Shown here piece by piece: positions 45,285 through 53,579 of a stretch of DNA of 64,000 bases; position 1 is the first letter of the stretch; each line of letters begins with the position of its first letter. The notes under the pieces are model-generated. The model saw nothing but the letters and a program-made list of their open reading frames with translations, did not search any database and was not told the origin of the DNA. The position numbers and the translations under genes were made by a program. This DNA is from CAVYPR01 sp963770505 (lineage in GTDB: Bacteria > Actinomycetota > Acidimicrobiia > Acidimicrobiales > RAAP-2), in NCBI GenBank assembly GCA_963770505.1, contig CAVYPR010000001.1:434001-498000 (forward strand), read 5' to 3'.

Positions 45285-46412
45285 GTGACGGGCCGGCACC
45301 AGGTGGTGGTGGCCGGAGGGGGGACGGGGGGGCACGTGCTGGTGGCCCTGGCCGTCGCCCGGGCCCTGGTGGCCAGGGGCCACGATCAGGCCTCGATCGA
45401 GCTCGTGGGGTCGCGGCGGGGCCAGGAGGCCGACCTGCTGGCCGGGACCGGGCTTCCCCCTCACCCTGCTGCCGGGCCGAGGGATCGCCCGTCGGCTCGA
45501 TCCGCGCTCGCTCGTGGCCAACGCCGTGGCCGTGGCCGGCCTCCTCTGGGCCACGCTCACCGAGACGGCCCGCCTGGCCCGGCACCGGCCGCGGGTGGTG
45601 GTGTCGGTCGGCGGCTACGCCGCGGTGCCCGGCGGGGTGGCGGCGGCGGTCCTGCGGGTCCCCCTGGTCCTCGTCAACGTGGACGCCGTGCCCGGCCTGG
45701 CCCACCGGGTGCTCGGCCGGTTCGCCGCGGCCAGTGCCGTGGCCTTCCCCGACACCCCCCTGCCCAGGGCGGTGGTGACCGGGGCCCCGGTGCGCGACGA
45801 GGTCCGCGCCGTCGACCGCACCCCGACCGCGGTCGCCGAGGCCCGGGGCCAGCTCGGCCTCCCGCCCGACCGGCCCGTGGTCGGCGTGTTCGGAGGGTCG
45901 CTCGGGGCCCGCTCGATCAACCGCGCAGCGTCGGGCCTGGCCCGACGGTGGGCCGGGCGCGCCGACCGCTCCCTCTACCACGTGACCGGCCGGCGGGACT
46001 GGGACGCCATGGGGGGCGCCGACGCCGGGACAGCAGGCGGACTGTGCCTGCGGCTCGTCCCCTTCGAGCCCCGCATGGACCTCCTCTACCAGGCGGCCGA
46101 CGTGGTCGTCTGCCGGGCCGGGGCGATCACCGTGGCCGAGCTGGCCGTGGCCGGCGTGCCGGCGGTGCTGGTCCCGCTGCCCGGGAGCGCCGGGCGACCA
46201 CCAGACGGCCAACGCCCGGGCCCTGGTGGCCGCGGGCGCGGGCGTGCTCCTCCCCGACGCCGACTGCGACCCCGACCGGCTCGAGGCGATCCTCGACGGC
46301 CTGCTTGGCCGACCCCGGCCGGCTGGCCGCCATGGGGGCGGCGGCCCGGGCCGCCGCCCATCCCGACGCGGCCGACCGGGTGGCCGAGGTGGTGGACGCC
46401 CATGCCCGCTGA
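45285..46412 (+). CDS. murG: Lipid II synthase MurG, broken by three frameshifts
   Basis: MurG transfers GlcNAc to lipid I on the inner membrane face. The restored protein of about 374 residues has QVVVAGGGTGGHVLVALAVA at the N-terminus, LTLLPGRGIARRLDPRSL, RPRVVVSVGGYAAVPGGVAA, VVGVFGGSLGARSINRAA, the sugar-nucleotide site DVVVCRAGAITVAELAVAGV, then DHQTANARALVAAGAGVLLP and the helical end. Shifts lie near 45463 (extra C before TTC), 46192 (extra G) and 46303 (extra T), all +1. The GTG start at 45285 is chosen for its match to MurG N-termini. The stop overlaps the ATG of murC. Confidence 0.88.
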   Translation: MTGRHQVVVAGGGTGGHVLVALAVARALVARGHDQASIELVGSRRGQEADLLAGTGLPPHPAAGPRDRPSARSALARGQRRGRGRPPLGHAHRDGPPGPAPAAGGGVGRRLRRGARRGGGGGPAGPPGPRQRGRRARPGPPGARPVRRGQCRGLPRHPPAQGGGDRGPGARRGPRRRPHPDRGRRGPGPARPPARPARGRRVRRVARGPLDQPRSVGPGPTVGRARRPLPLPRDRPAGLGRHGGRRRRDSRRTVPAARPLRAPHGPPLPGGRRGRLPGRGDHRGRAGRGRRAGGAGPAARERRATTRRPTPGPWWPRARACSSPTPTATPTGSRRSSTACLADPGRLAAMGAAARAAAHPDAADRVAEVVDAHAR

Positions 46413-47803
46413 GCGCGGCGACGGCGACCCGCCCGCGGTCGACCTCTCGGTACCGAGGAGGATCCACGTGGTGGGGGTGGGCGGGGCGGGGATGAGCGCC
46501 ATCGCCACCGTGCTGTCCGCCATGGGCCACACGGTGACCGGGAGCGACCTGCGCGGCTCGCCGGTGGTCGACCGGCTGGTGGCCCAGGGCGTGGCGGTCT
46601 CGATCGGCCACCGGGCCGACCAGGTCGGCGCGGCCGACCTGGTCACCTCCTCGCCGGCGGTGGCCGCCGACAACCCCGAGCTGGCCGAGGCGGCCCGGCG
46701 CGGCCTGCCGGTGGTGCGCCGGGCCGAGATGCTGGCGGCCATCGCCGCCGCCCGCCGGTGCCTGGCCGTGGCCGGCACCCACGGCAAGACCACCACCTGC
46801 TCGATGCTCTCGCTCATGCTGGTGGAGGCCGGGCTTCGGCCGTCCTTCCTCATCGGGGCCGACGTGGGCGAGATGGGCACCAACGCCGTCTGGGACCGCG
46901 GCGAGTGGCTGGTGCTCGAGGCCGACGAGAGCTACGGCACCTTCACGGCCCTGGCGCCCCGAGATGGCCGTGGTCACCAACGTCGAGGCCGACCACCTCG
47001 ACCACTACGGCACCTTCGGCGCCCTCAGCGAGGCCTTCGGCGGCGTTCCTCGACGCCGCCACCGGGGACCGGCTGGTGGGGGCCGACGACCCGGTCGCCG
47101 CCGAGCTGGGCCGCCGCCGCGGGGCCGTGACCGTCGGACAGGCCGAGGGGGCCGACCTGGCGGATCACCGGCCTCACCCTCTCGCGCAGCGCCGTCGGCC
47201 TTCGACCTCTCGGGCCCCGACGGGGCGCGGGGGCCGCCTCGAGGTGGCGGTGCCCGGGCTGCACAACGCCCGCAACGCGGCGCTGGCGGCGGCGGCGGCC
47301 ACCCTGGCCGGCGCGCCGTTCGGGGCCGTGGCCGCCGCCCTCTCCCGCTTCGCCGGGGTGCCGCGACGCTTCGAGTTCCGGGGCGAGGCGGAGGGGCGTC
47401 ACCTTCGTCGACGACTACGCCCACCTGCCCAGCGAGGTGCGGGCCGCCTTGGCCGCGGCGCGGCTCGGGGGAGTGGCGGCGGGTGGTGGCGGTCTTCCAG
47501 CCCCACCGCTACACCCGGACCGCCGCCTTGGCCGGGGCGTTCGGGACGGCCTTCGGCGACGCCGACGTGGTGGTGGTGACCGACGTCTACGGCGCCGGCG
47601 ACCCGCCGATCCCGGGGGTCTCGGGCCGGCTGGTGGCCGAGGCGGTGGCCGCCGCCGACCCCGCGCGCCCCGTGCTCTACGCGCCGGACCGCGCCGGGCT
47701 GGCGGCCTCGCTGTCGGAGCTGCTCGAGCCCGGGGACCTCTGCCTCACCCTGGGGGCGGGTGACCTCACCACCCTCCCCGACGAGCTGCGGGGGGAGCGG
47801 TGA
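46402..47803 (+). CDS. murC: UDP-N-acetylmuramate-alanine ligase MurC, broken by about seven frameshifts
   Basis: MurC adds L-alanine to UDP-MurNAc, the first step of stem peptide assembly. The restored length is about 464 residues. Motifs are RIHVVGVGGAGMSAIATVLS, VTGSDLRGSPVVDRLVAQGV, LAVAGTHGKTTTCSMLSLML (ATP loop), EWLVLEADESYGTFTALAP, VVTNVEADHLDHYGTFGALS, VPGLHNARNAALAAAAATLA, VTFVDDYAHLPSEVRAALAA, VVAVFQPHRYTRTAALAGAF and VVVVTDVYGAGDPPIPGVSG. Frame changes near 46958, 47043, 47158, 47200, 47233, 47397 and 47467 are all net +1, usually one extra G or C. The start ATG overlaps the murG stop; the stop overlaps the murB start. Confidence 0.87.
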
Positions 47804-48809
47804 GCGAGGGACCCGGCCGGGCCGGGCTCGACGCGGTGGCCGCCGCCCTCGGGGGCCGGGCCGAGGCCGACCACCCCCTCGGCGCCCTCACCACCTACCG
47901 CGTGGGGGGCCCGGCCGCCCTGTGGTTCGAGGCGGGCTCGGTGGACGACCTGCTGGCCGTGCGCCGGGCCCTGGCCGGCACCGCCGTGCCGGTGCTGGTG
48001 GTGGGCAAGGGGTCCAACCTCTTGGTGGCCGACGCCGGCTTCTTCGGCCTGGCCGTCCACCTCGGCCCCGGGCTGAGCGGGATCGAGATCGGCGCGGCGG
48101 ACGGGCCGGCCGGCGAGCCGGTGGAGGTGTCGGCCGGCGGGGGGGCGGGGCTGCCGGTGCTGGCCCGGCGCACGGTCGAGGCCGGGCTGCGGGGGCTCGA
48201 GTGGGCGGTGGGGGTCCCGGGGTCGGTGGGCGGGGCGGTGCGCATGAACGCCGGGGGCCACGGGGCCGACACCGCCTCGCGCCTCCTGCGTTACCGCTGG
48301 GTGGACCTGTGCGCCGAGGCCGGGGGCGAGGACACGCCCGGCCGCCTCGCCTTCGGCTACCGCACCTCCTCGGTGGCCCCCTGCCAGGTGGTGGTGGGGG
48401 CCGACCTTCGGGGTGCGCCGGGGGGACGCCGACGAGGGCCGGGCGGCGCTGAGCGAGATCGTCCGCTGGCGGCGCCAGCACCAGCCCGGGGGCTCCAACG
48501 CCGGGTCGGTCTTCACCAACCCCCCCGGCGACTCGGCCGGCCGGCTGGTGGAGGCGGCCGGGCTGAAGGGGTTCGCGCCTGGGCACGGCCCGGGTTTCGG
48601 AGAAGCACGCCAACTTCATCCAGGCCGACGACGGGGGGTCGGCCGACGACGTGAAGCGGCTCACCGACCACGTGCGCGCCGCCGTTTCCGAGCGGTTCGG
48701 GGTGGTGCTCAGGACCGAGGTCCGCCTGGTGGGCTTCGACGCAGCCGACAATGGGGGGGTGGAACCCGGGGGCCAGGCGCGCCGTGCGCCGAGCGGGGAG
48801 GGCGGGTGA
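47800..48809 (+). CDS. murB: UDP-N-acetylenolpyruvoylglucosamine reductase MurB, two frameshifts
   Basis: MurB is a flavoenzyme that reduces the enolpyruvyl group to form UDP-MurNAc. The restored length is about 335 residues. Motifs are HPLGALTTYRVGGPAALWFE, VPVLVVGKGSNLLVADAGFF (FAD), GLRGLEWAVGVPGSVGGAVR, MNAGGHGADTASRLLRYRWV, the proton-donor region GGSNAGSVFTNPPGDSAGRL and SEKHANFIQADDGGSADDVK. Extra bases near 48400 (before TTCGGG) and 48585 shift the frame twice. The final TGA at 48807-48809 overlaps the GTG start of ftsQ. Having the extended GSVFTNP loop, it looks like a type I MurB. Confidence 0.88.
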
Positions 48810-49651
48810 GCCCGACCCGGACCGACGCCCCGGCCCGCCCGCAGGGCCGGCCGGCAGCCGGTCGCCCGCCGCTCGACCCGCGCATCCGCCAGCGCCGGGC
48901 CGCCGTGACCCGCCGGCGCGGCCGCCGCCGGCTGGTGGTGGTGGTGTGCCTGGCGGCCCTGGCCGCGGCGGCGGTGGGCGGGTGGTTCCTCGTGCACTCG
49001 AGGTGGCTCTCGGCCCGGGTCGTCACCGTGGTCGGCTCGGTCCACACCCCGCCGGCCGAGATCGAGGCCGTGGCCGGCCTGGCCGGCCACCCCCCGATGG
49101 TCGACGTCGACCCCGGGGCGGCGGCGGCCCGGCTGGAGCGGCTGCCCTGGGTGCGCAGCGCCACGGTCCAGCGCCAGTGGCCCGACGGGGTCCGGGTCAC
49201 CGTGGTCGAGGAGACCCCGGTGGCCGCGTTGGCCCCGCCCGCCGGCGACCCGCGGGCGCGCGCCGGCGCCTCGGGTGCCTGGGCCCTGGTCGACCGGGAC
49301 GGCCGGGTGCTGGCCGACCGCCCGGCCCCGCCGGCGGGCCTCGTGCGCCTGGAGACGCCGGCCCGGCCCGGAGCGCCGGGGAGCTGGCTGGCGCCCGCCG
49401 CCGCGCCCGGCCTCGAGGTGGCGGCCACCCTCCCGCGGGCCTTCTCGGCACAGGTGACGGCGGTGGTGGTCAAAGGCGGCGGCCAGGTGACCCTGGACAT
49501 GACCACGCCGGTCACCGTGGACCTGGGCGACACCACCCAGCTCGATCAGAAGTACGAGGCCGCCGCCGCCGCCCTGGCCGGGGCCAAGCTGGCGGCCGGC
49601 GACGTCATCGACGTGAGCGTCCCGGACTCGACCACCGTCGGCCCGGGCTGA
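48806..49651 (+). CDS. ftsQ: Cell division protein FtsQ
   Basis: FtsQ (281 residues) is a bitopic divisome scaffold. A basic, proline-rich cytoplasmic tail ends in RRRLVVVVCLAALAAAAVGG, the start of the membrane helix. The POTRA domain follows: SARVVTVVGSVHTPPAEIEA, VDPGAAAARLERLPWVRSAT and WPDGVRVTVVEETPVAALAP, then the beta domain to LDQKYEAAAAALAGAKLAAG. In contrast to the genes upstream the frame is intact. The GTG start in the murB stop indicates coupling; about 210 bp separate it from ftsZ. Confidence 0.9.
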   Translation: MSPTRTDAPARPQGRPAAGRPPLDPRIRQRRAAVTRRRGRRRLVVVVCLAALAAAAVGGWFLVHSRWLSARVVTVVGSVHTPPAEIEAVAGLAGHPPMVDVDPGAAAARLERLPWVRSATVQRQWPDGVRVTVVEETPVAALAPPAGDPRARAGASGAWALVDRDGRVLADRPAPPAGLVRLETPARPGAPGSWLAPAAAPGLEVAATLPRAFSAQVTAVVVKGGGQVTLDMTTPVTVDLGDTTQLDQKYEAAAAALAGAKLAAGDVIDVSVPDSTTVGPG

Positions 49652-49691
49652 GCCCGCCGGGCGCGGTGGTGCCCACGACCTGCGCCCATGC

Positions 49692-49720
49692 TTGACCGCC
49701 GAGAACGCCACCCGTATCGT
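49692..49720 (+). promoter_or_regulatory. Promoter of ftsZ
   Basis: A -35 box TTGACC (49692-49697), a 17-bp spacer and a -10 box TATCGT (49715-49720) lie in the ftsQ-ftsZ gap. The predicted leader of about 135 nt can form a small hairpin (CAACCT and AGGTTG). The -35 box and the spacing are identical to those at mraZ. Confidence 0.55.
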
Positions 49721-49863
49721 GTGGGCACGTTGTCACCTGTCGTTCAACCTCTGGCGAAGGTTGAGACCCGTGGACGCGGCGGTCCGCCGTCCAAGTACGT
49801 CGGCACGCAGGGGAACACCGAGATTGCGGCCCGCCGGTGGTCGCCCCAGCACCGAGGGAGTCC

Positions 49864-50976
49864 ATGACCGTTCCGTCACAGAGCAACTACCTAGCCGTGA
49901 TCAAGGTGGTCGGGGTCGGCGGCGGGGGCGTGAACGCCGTCAACCGGATGATCGACGCCGGGCTGCACAACGTCGAGTTCATCGCGGCCAACACCGACGC
50001 CCAGGCACTGCTCATGAGCGACGCCGACCTCAAGCTCGACATCGGCCGGCAGCTGACCCGCGGGCTGGGGGCGGGCAGCGACCCCGAGGTGGGCCGCCAG
50101 GCGGCCGAGGAGCACCGCGGCGAGATCGAAGAGGCCCTGGCCGGGGCGGACATGGTCTTCATCACCGCCGGCAAGGGGGGCGGGACCGGCACCGGGGCGG
50201 CTCCCGTGGTGGCCGAGGTGGCCAAGGGGCTGGGGGCGCTCACCATCGGGGTGGTGACCCGGCCCTTCACCTTCGAGGGCCGGCGGCGGGCCATGCAGGC
50301 CGAGAAGGGCATCCAGAACCTGAAGGAGAAGGTCGACACCCTCATCGTCATCCCCAACGACCGGCTGCTCACCGTCTCCAACGACAAGACGTCGATGGTG
50401 AACGCCTTCAAGATGGCCGACGAGGTCCTCCTGGCCGGGGTGCGGGGCATCACCGACCTCATCACCGTGCCCGGGCTCATCAACACCGACTTCGCCGACG
50501 TGAAGATGGTCATGACCAACGCCGGCACGGCCATCATGGGCATCGGGGCGGCCGGTGGCGAGGGGCGGGCCGTGAACGCGGCGCGGGCGGCGATCACCAG
50601 CCCGCTGCTGGAGGCCTCCATCGAGGGGGCGCGGGGGATCCTCCTCAACATCGCCGGCGGCACCGACCTCGGGCTGTTCGAGGTGAACGAGGCGGCCGAG
50701 ATCATCCACGCCGTGGCCCACCCCGACGCCAACATCATCTTCGGGGCGGTGATCGACGACAACATGGGCGACGAGGTGCGGGTGACGGTCATCGCCGCCG
50801 GTTTCGAACGGTGGGAGGAGGGCGGCCGCCAGAGCGGGATCACCTCGGCCGCCGAGGGGGTGAGCCACGTGCTCGGGCTCGAGGCGCCCGAGCCGGTCGA
50901 CATCTTCGCCGACGCCGCCGACGACGAGCTCGACCTTGGCGACGACGATTTCGACGTCCCCTCCTTCCTCCGCTAG
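49864..50976 (+). CDS. ftsZ: Cell division GTPase FtsZ
   Basis: FtsZ (370 residues) is the tubulin-like GTPase of the Z-ring. The start ATG at 49864 has GAGGGAG upstream. Motifs are IKVVGVGGGGVNAVNRMIDA, VEFIAANTDAQALL, the tubulin signature AGKGGGTGTGAAPVVAEVA, and the T7 loop INTDFADVKMVMTNAGTAIM with the catalytic aspartates. The linker is very short and the C-terminal end reads DLGDDDFDVPSFLR, the peptide that binds SepF and other partners. It has its own promoter and begins a run of intact genes. Confidence 0.97.
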   Translation: MTVPSQSNYLAVIKVVGVGGGGVNAVNRMIDAGLHNVEFIAANTDAQALLMSDADLKLDIGRQLTRGLGAGSDPEVGRQAAEEHRGEIEEALAGADMVFITAGKGGGTGTGAAPVVAEVAKGLGALTIGVVTRPFTFEGRRRAMQAEKGIQNLKEKVDTLIVIPNDRLLTVSNDKTSMVNAFKMADEVLLAGVRGITDLITVPGLINTDFADVKMVMTNAGTAIMGIGAAGGEGRAVNAARAAITSPLLEASIEGARGILLNIAGGTDLGLFEVNEAAEIIHAVAHPDANIIFGAVIDDNMGDEVRVTVIAAGFERWEEGGRQSGITSAAEGVSHVLGLEAPEPVDIFADAADDELDLGDDDFDVPSFLR

Positions 50977-50995
50977 CCCGACGGGCCCCGCGCCC

Positions 50996-51700
50996 GTGGA
51001 CCCCGACGCCGTGGCGGCGCGGCTCTCCGACGCCCGCCGGCGCATCGAGTCGGCCGGCGGCGACCCCGGCGCAGTCCGGGTGGTGGCGGTGACCAAGGGG
51101 TTCGGCCCCGAGGCGGTGGCCTCGGCCTGCCAGGCGGGCCTGGTGGACGTGGGCGAGAACTACGCCCAGGAGCTGGTGGCCAAGGCGGCGGCCGTCGGAC
51201 CCCTCCTGGGCGAGATCGCCGGCCCGCGGTGGCACTTCCTCGGCGCGCTCCAGCGCAACAAGGTGAAGTCCCTCGCCCCCCTCGTCGCCTGCTGGCAGTC
51301 GGTGGCCCGGCTGGCCGAGGGCGCCGAGATCGCCCGGCGCGCCCCGGGGGCCGAGGTCCTCGTCGAGGTGGACGTCTCGGGGCTACCGGGGCGGGGCGGC
51401 TGCGCCGCCGCCGAGGCGCCGGCCTTGGTCCGCGACCTCGGCGAGCTGGACCTCGTCGTGCGGGGGCTCATGACCGTGGCCCCGGTCGACCCCGCCGCGG
51501 CCCGGCTGGCGTTCCGCACGGTCCGCCAGCTCGCCGACCGGCTGGGGCTGCCCGAGCGCTCCATGGGCATGACCGACGACCTGGAGGCGGCGGTGGCCGA
51601 GGGGTCCACCATGGTGCGGCTGGGCCGGGCCCTCTTCGGCGACCGGCCGCTCCGGCGACCGGCGGCGCCGGCCGCCAACGGGGGTGCGGCGAGCCGGTGA
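50996..51700 (+). CDS. yggS: YggS-type PLP homeostasis protein
   Basis: A 234-residue PLP-binding TIM-barrel protein of the YggS/PROSC family, which balances pyridoxal phosphate and amino acid pools. The PLP lysine is in VRVVAVTKGFGPEAVASACQ, followed by LVDVGENYAQELVAKA, PRWHFLGALQRNKVKSLAPL and ERSMGMTDDLEAAVAEGSTM, which binds the phosphate. The GTG start at 50996 is 19 bases after ftsZ; a TTG at 50936 inside ftsZ is less likely. Position between ftsZ and sepF is common in actinobacteria and Firmicutes. Confidence 0.92.
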   Translation: MDPDAVAARLSDARRRIESAGGDPGAVRVVAVTKGFGPEAVASACQAGLVDVGENYAQELVAKAAAVGPLLGEIAGPRWHFLGALQRNKVKSLAPLVACWQSVARLAEGAEIARRAPGAEVLVEVDVSGLPGRGGCAAAEAPALVRDLGELDLVVRGLMTVAPVDPAAARLAFRTVRQLADRLGLPERSMGMTDDLEAAVAEGSTMVRLGRALFGDRPLRRPAAPAANGGAASR

Positions 51701-51767
51701 CGCGGGCCGCACGAGGGTCCGCCCGCGGCGTGGGTGACGCACTACGCTGGGGCCGCAAAGGAACCCG

Positions 51768-52322
51768 ATGGCCAACTCATTCCTGAAGAAGACCATGGTC
51801 TACCTCGGACTGCTCGACGACGAGTACGACGAGTACGACGACTACGACGAGCGCGCCCCCGGCGCCTACACCGGGGGCGGGACGCGCTACGAGCCCGAGC
51901 CCGAGGAGCCGCCCGAGCGCACCGGGCCGGCCCCGGTGAGCCGGATCCGCACGCTGCCGCGCGAGCCGGCCACCGCCACGGCGCCGGCGCCCAGCGCGCG
52001 GGCGGTCACCCCCACGCCCTCGGTGCGGCCGATGAGCCCGGGCGACGCGGCCAAGGTGCAGGTCGTGGCGCCGACCCGCTTCGGCGACGCCAAGGAGATC
52101 GCCGACTGCCTCAAGTCCAACCGCCCGGTGATCGTGAACCTGCAGATGGCCGAGCGCGACCTCCAGCGACGGATGATCGACTTCTGCAGCGGCGTCACCT
52201 ACGCACTCAGCGGCGAGATGGAGAAGGTGGCCGACCAGGTGTTCCTGCTCGCACCGACCAACGTGAAGGTCTCGGACGAGGAGCGCCAGCGGCTGCAGGA
52301 GCGCGGCTTCGGACGTCATTGA
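51768..52322 (+). CDS. sepF: Cell division protein SepF
   Basis: SepF (184 residues) binds the FtsZ C-terminal peptide and the membrane. The N-terminal amphipathic helix reads ANSFLKKTMVYLGLLDDEYD, followed by a very acidic DEYDDYDE run and a disordered linker of 60 residues rich in Pro, Thr and Glu. The core domain is VQVVAPTRFGDAKEIADCLK, RPVIVNLQMAERDLQRRMID and FCSGVTYALSGEMEKVADQV. In actinobacteria SepF is the main FtsZ membrane tether, since FtsA is lacking; no ftsA is seen here. Confidence 0.95.
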   Translation: MANSFLKKTMVYLGLLDDEYDEYDDYDERAPGAYTGGGTRYEPEPEEPPERTGPAPVSRIRTLPREPATATAPAPSARAVTPTPSVRPMSPGDAAKVQVVAPTRFGDAKEIADCLKSNRPVIVNLQMAERDLQRRMIDFCSGVTYALSGEMEKVADQVFLLAPTNVKVSDEERQRLQERGFGRH

Positions 52323-52329
52323 GGCGGCC

Positions 52330-52593
52330 GTGATCTTCGGCATCCTCGCCTATCTGATCGAGGCCTACGTGATCGTGCTCATCGTGCGGGCCCTCCTCAG
52401 CTGGCTCCCGGCCCGGCCGGGCACGGCCCTCTTCCGGGTGGTGCAGTTGCTCGACGCGGTCACCGAGCCCGTCCTGCGGCCCATCCGCCGGATCCTGCCG
52501 CCCGTCGGCGTGGGCGGCATGGCCATCGACCTGTCGATCCTGATCGTCATCATCGTGGCCCAGGTGATCGTCGTCCCGCTGCTGCGCAGCTGA
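52330..52593 (+). CDS. YggT-family membrane protein
   Basis: An 87-residue YggT protein with two hydrophobic helices, FGILAYLIEAYVIVLIVRAL and IDLSILIVIIVAQVIVVPLL, flanking the conserved segment LDAVTEPVLRPIRRILPPVG. The role is unknown; it may help shape the division site membrane. The GTG start lies seven bases after the sepF stop, so both are in one transcript. Confidence 0.92.
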   Translation: MIFGILAYLIEAYVIVLIVRALLSWLPARPGTALFRVVQLLDAVTEPVLRPIRRILPPVGVGGMAIDLSILIVIIVAQVIVVPLLRS

Positions 52594-52640
52594 GCCCAAG
52601 AGGTCGCGCCGCCAAGGGGGCCCGACTAGACTTCGGCGCC

Positions 52641-53438
52641 ATGGAGAGCCCTCCCCCGCCCCCGTCCCCGTCGGTCCTCGAGACGCTGAGGACGGTGGAG
52701 TTCCGGCTCGGGCTGAAGGGCTACAACGTCGACGAGGTCGACGAGTACCTCGAGAAGGCGGCGGTCGAGGCCGAGGGCCTCCAGGAGCAGTTCCGCCAGG
52801 CCAACGAGCGGCTGCGCCAGGCCACCGAGCGCATCTCCCAGCTGGAGGCCGAGCGCCGGAGCGCGCCGGGGGTCCCGGCGGTGGCCGCCGCCGCCGCCGT
52901 CTCCGACGACACGCTGCAACAGACGCTGCTCCTGGCCCAGAAGTTCGTCGACCAGACCAAGCGTGAGAGCGAGGCCGAGGCGGCCGAGTTGGTGGCCCAG
53001 GCCGAGGAGCAGGCCCGGACCACCCTGGCCCAGGCCGAGGAGGAGGCCCGCCAGCTCGCCACCGACGCCGACCGGCGGCTGCGCGAGGAGGTCACCCGGC
53101 TGGAGTCGATGCGCGGGCAGCTGGCCTCCGACGTGGAGAACATGGCCCGCCACCTCGAGGGCGAGCGGACGAGGCTGCGCTCCGCCCTGGCGGAGGTTCT
53201 CAAGTGGGTGGAGGAGAACATCCAGCCGGCCAGCTCGCTCATGGCCCTGCGCTCGCACGACGAGGAGAAGGCCGCCGACGTCGGCGAGCCCCCGGCCCGG
53301 CCGGAGGCCGAGCGCACCGGGCCCGGTCCGGCGCAGGGGCAGCTGGCGGTGAAGGAGTCGGGCCCCGCCGAGGGACGGCCCGAGGGGCCCGGCCCCGAGG
53401 TGCGCACCGCCGGCAGTCCTGCGGGCGACCGCGCCTGA
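52641..53438 (+). CDS. divIVA: DivIVA-domain protein (Wag31-like)
   Basis: A 265-residue DivIVA-type protein. Residues 15-45 hold the membrane-binding domain with LRTVEFRLGLKGYNVDEVDE. Two coiled coils follow, from about residue 45 to 75 and from about 95 to 200, rich in Glu, Ala, Arg and Gln. The C-terminal 60 residues are disordered. DivIVA recognises curved membranes at poles and septa and recruits cell wall synthesis in actinobacteria. Its place after sepF and yggT fits. About 140 bp with no clear promoter separate it from the next gene. Confidence 0.92.
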   Translation: MESPPPPPSPSVLETLRTVEFRLGLKGYNVDEVDEYLEKAAVEAEGLQEQFRQANERLRQATERISQLEAERRSAPGVPAVAAAAAVSDDTLQQTLLLAQKFVDQTKRESEAEAAELVAQAEEQARTTLAQAEEEARQLATDADRRLREEVTRLESMRGQLASDVENMARHLEGERTRLRSALAEVLKWVEENIQPASSLMALRSHDEEKAADVGEPPARPEAERTGPGPAQGQLAVKESGPAEGRPEGPGPEVRTAGSPAGDRA

Positions 53439-53579
53439 TCCGTCCGACGGCGGCCGCCCGCACCGGGCGCGCCGACCTTGCCCCCCCGGGGGTGTTCCGG
53501 TATGGTCACCGCCCCTGGTCGCCGCCCGGCGTTCCCGTCCGGCCGCACCGGTCGGGCTCCGCTGTGAGAGGAGAACGAC

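Noticed and set aside
41085..48600. Programmed ribosomal frameshifting as explanation for the dcw frame changes
   Set aside because: There are about 25 sites without a shared slippery sequence or downstream structure. No cell would make seven essential enzymes this way.
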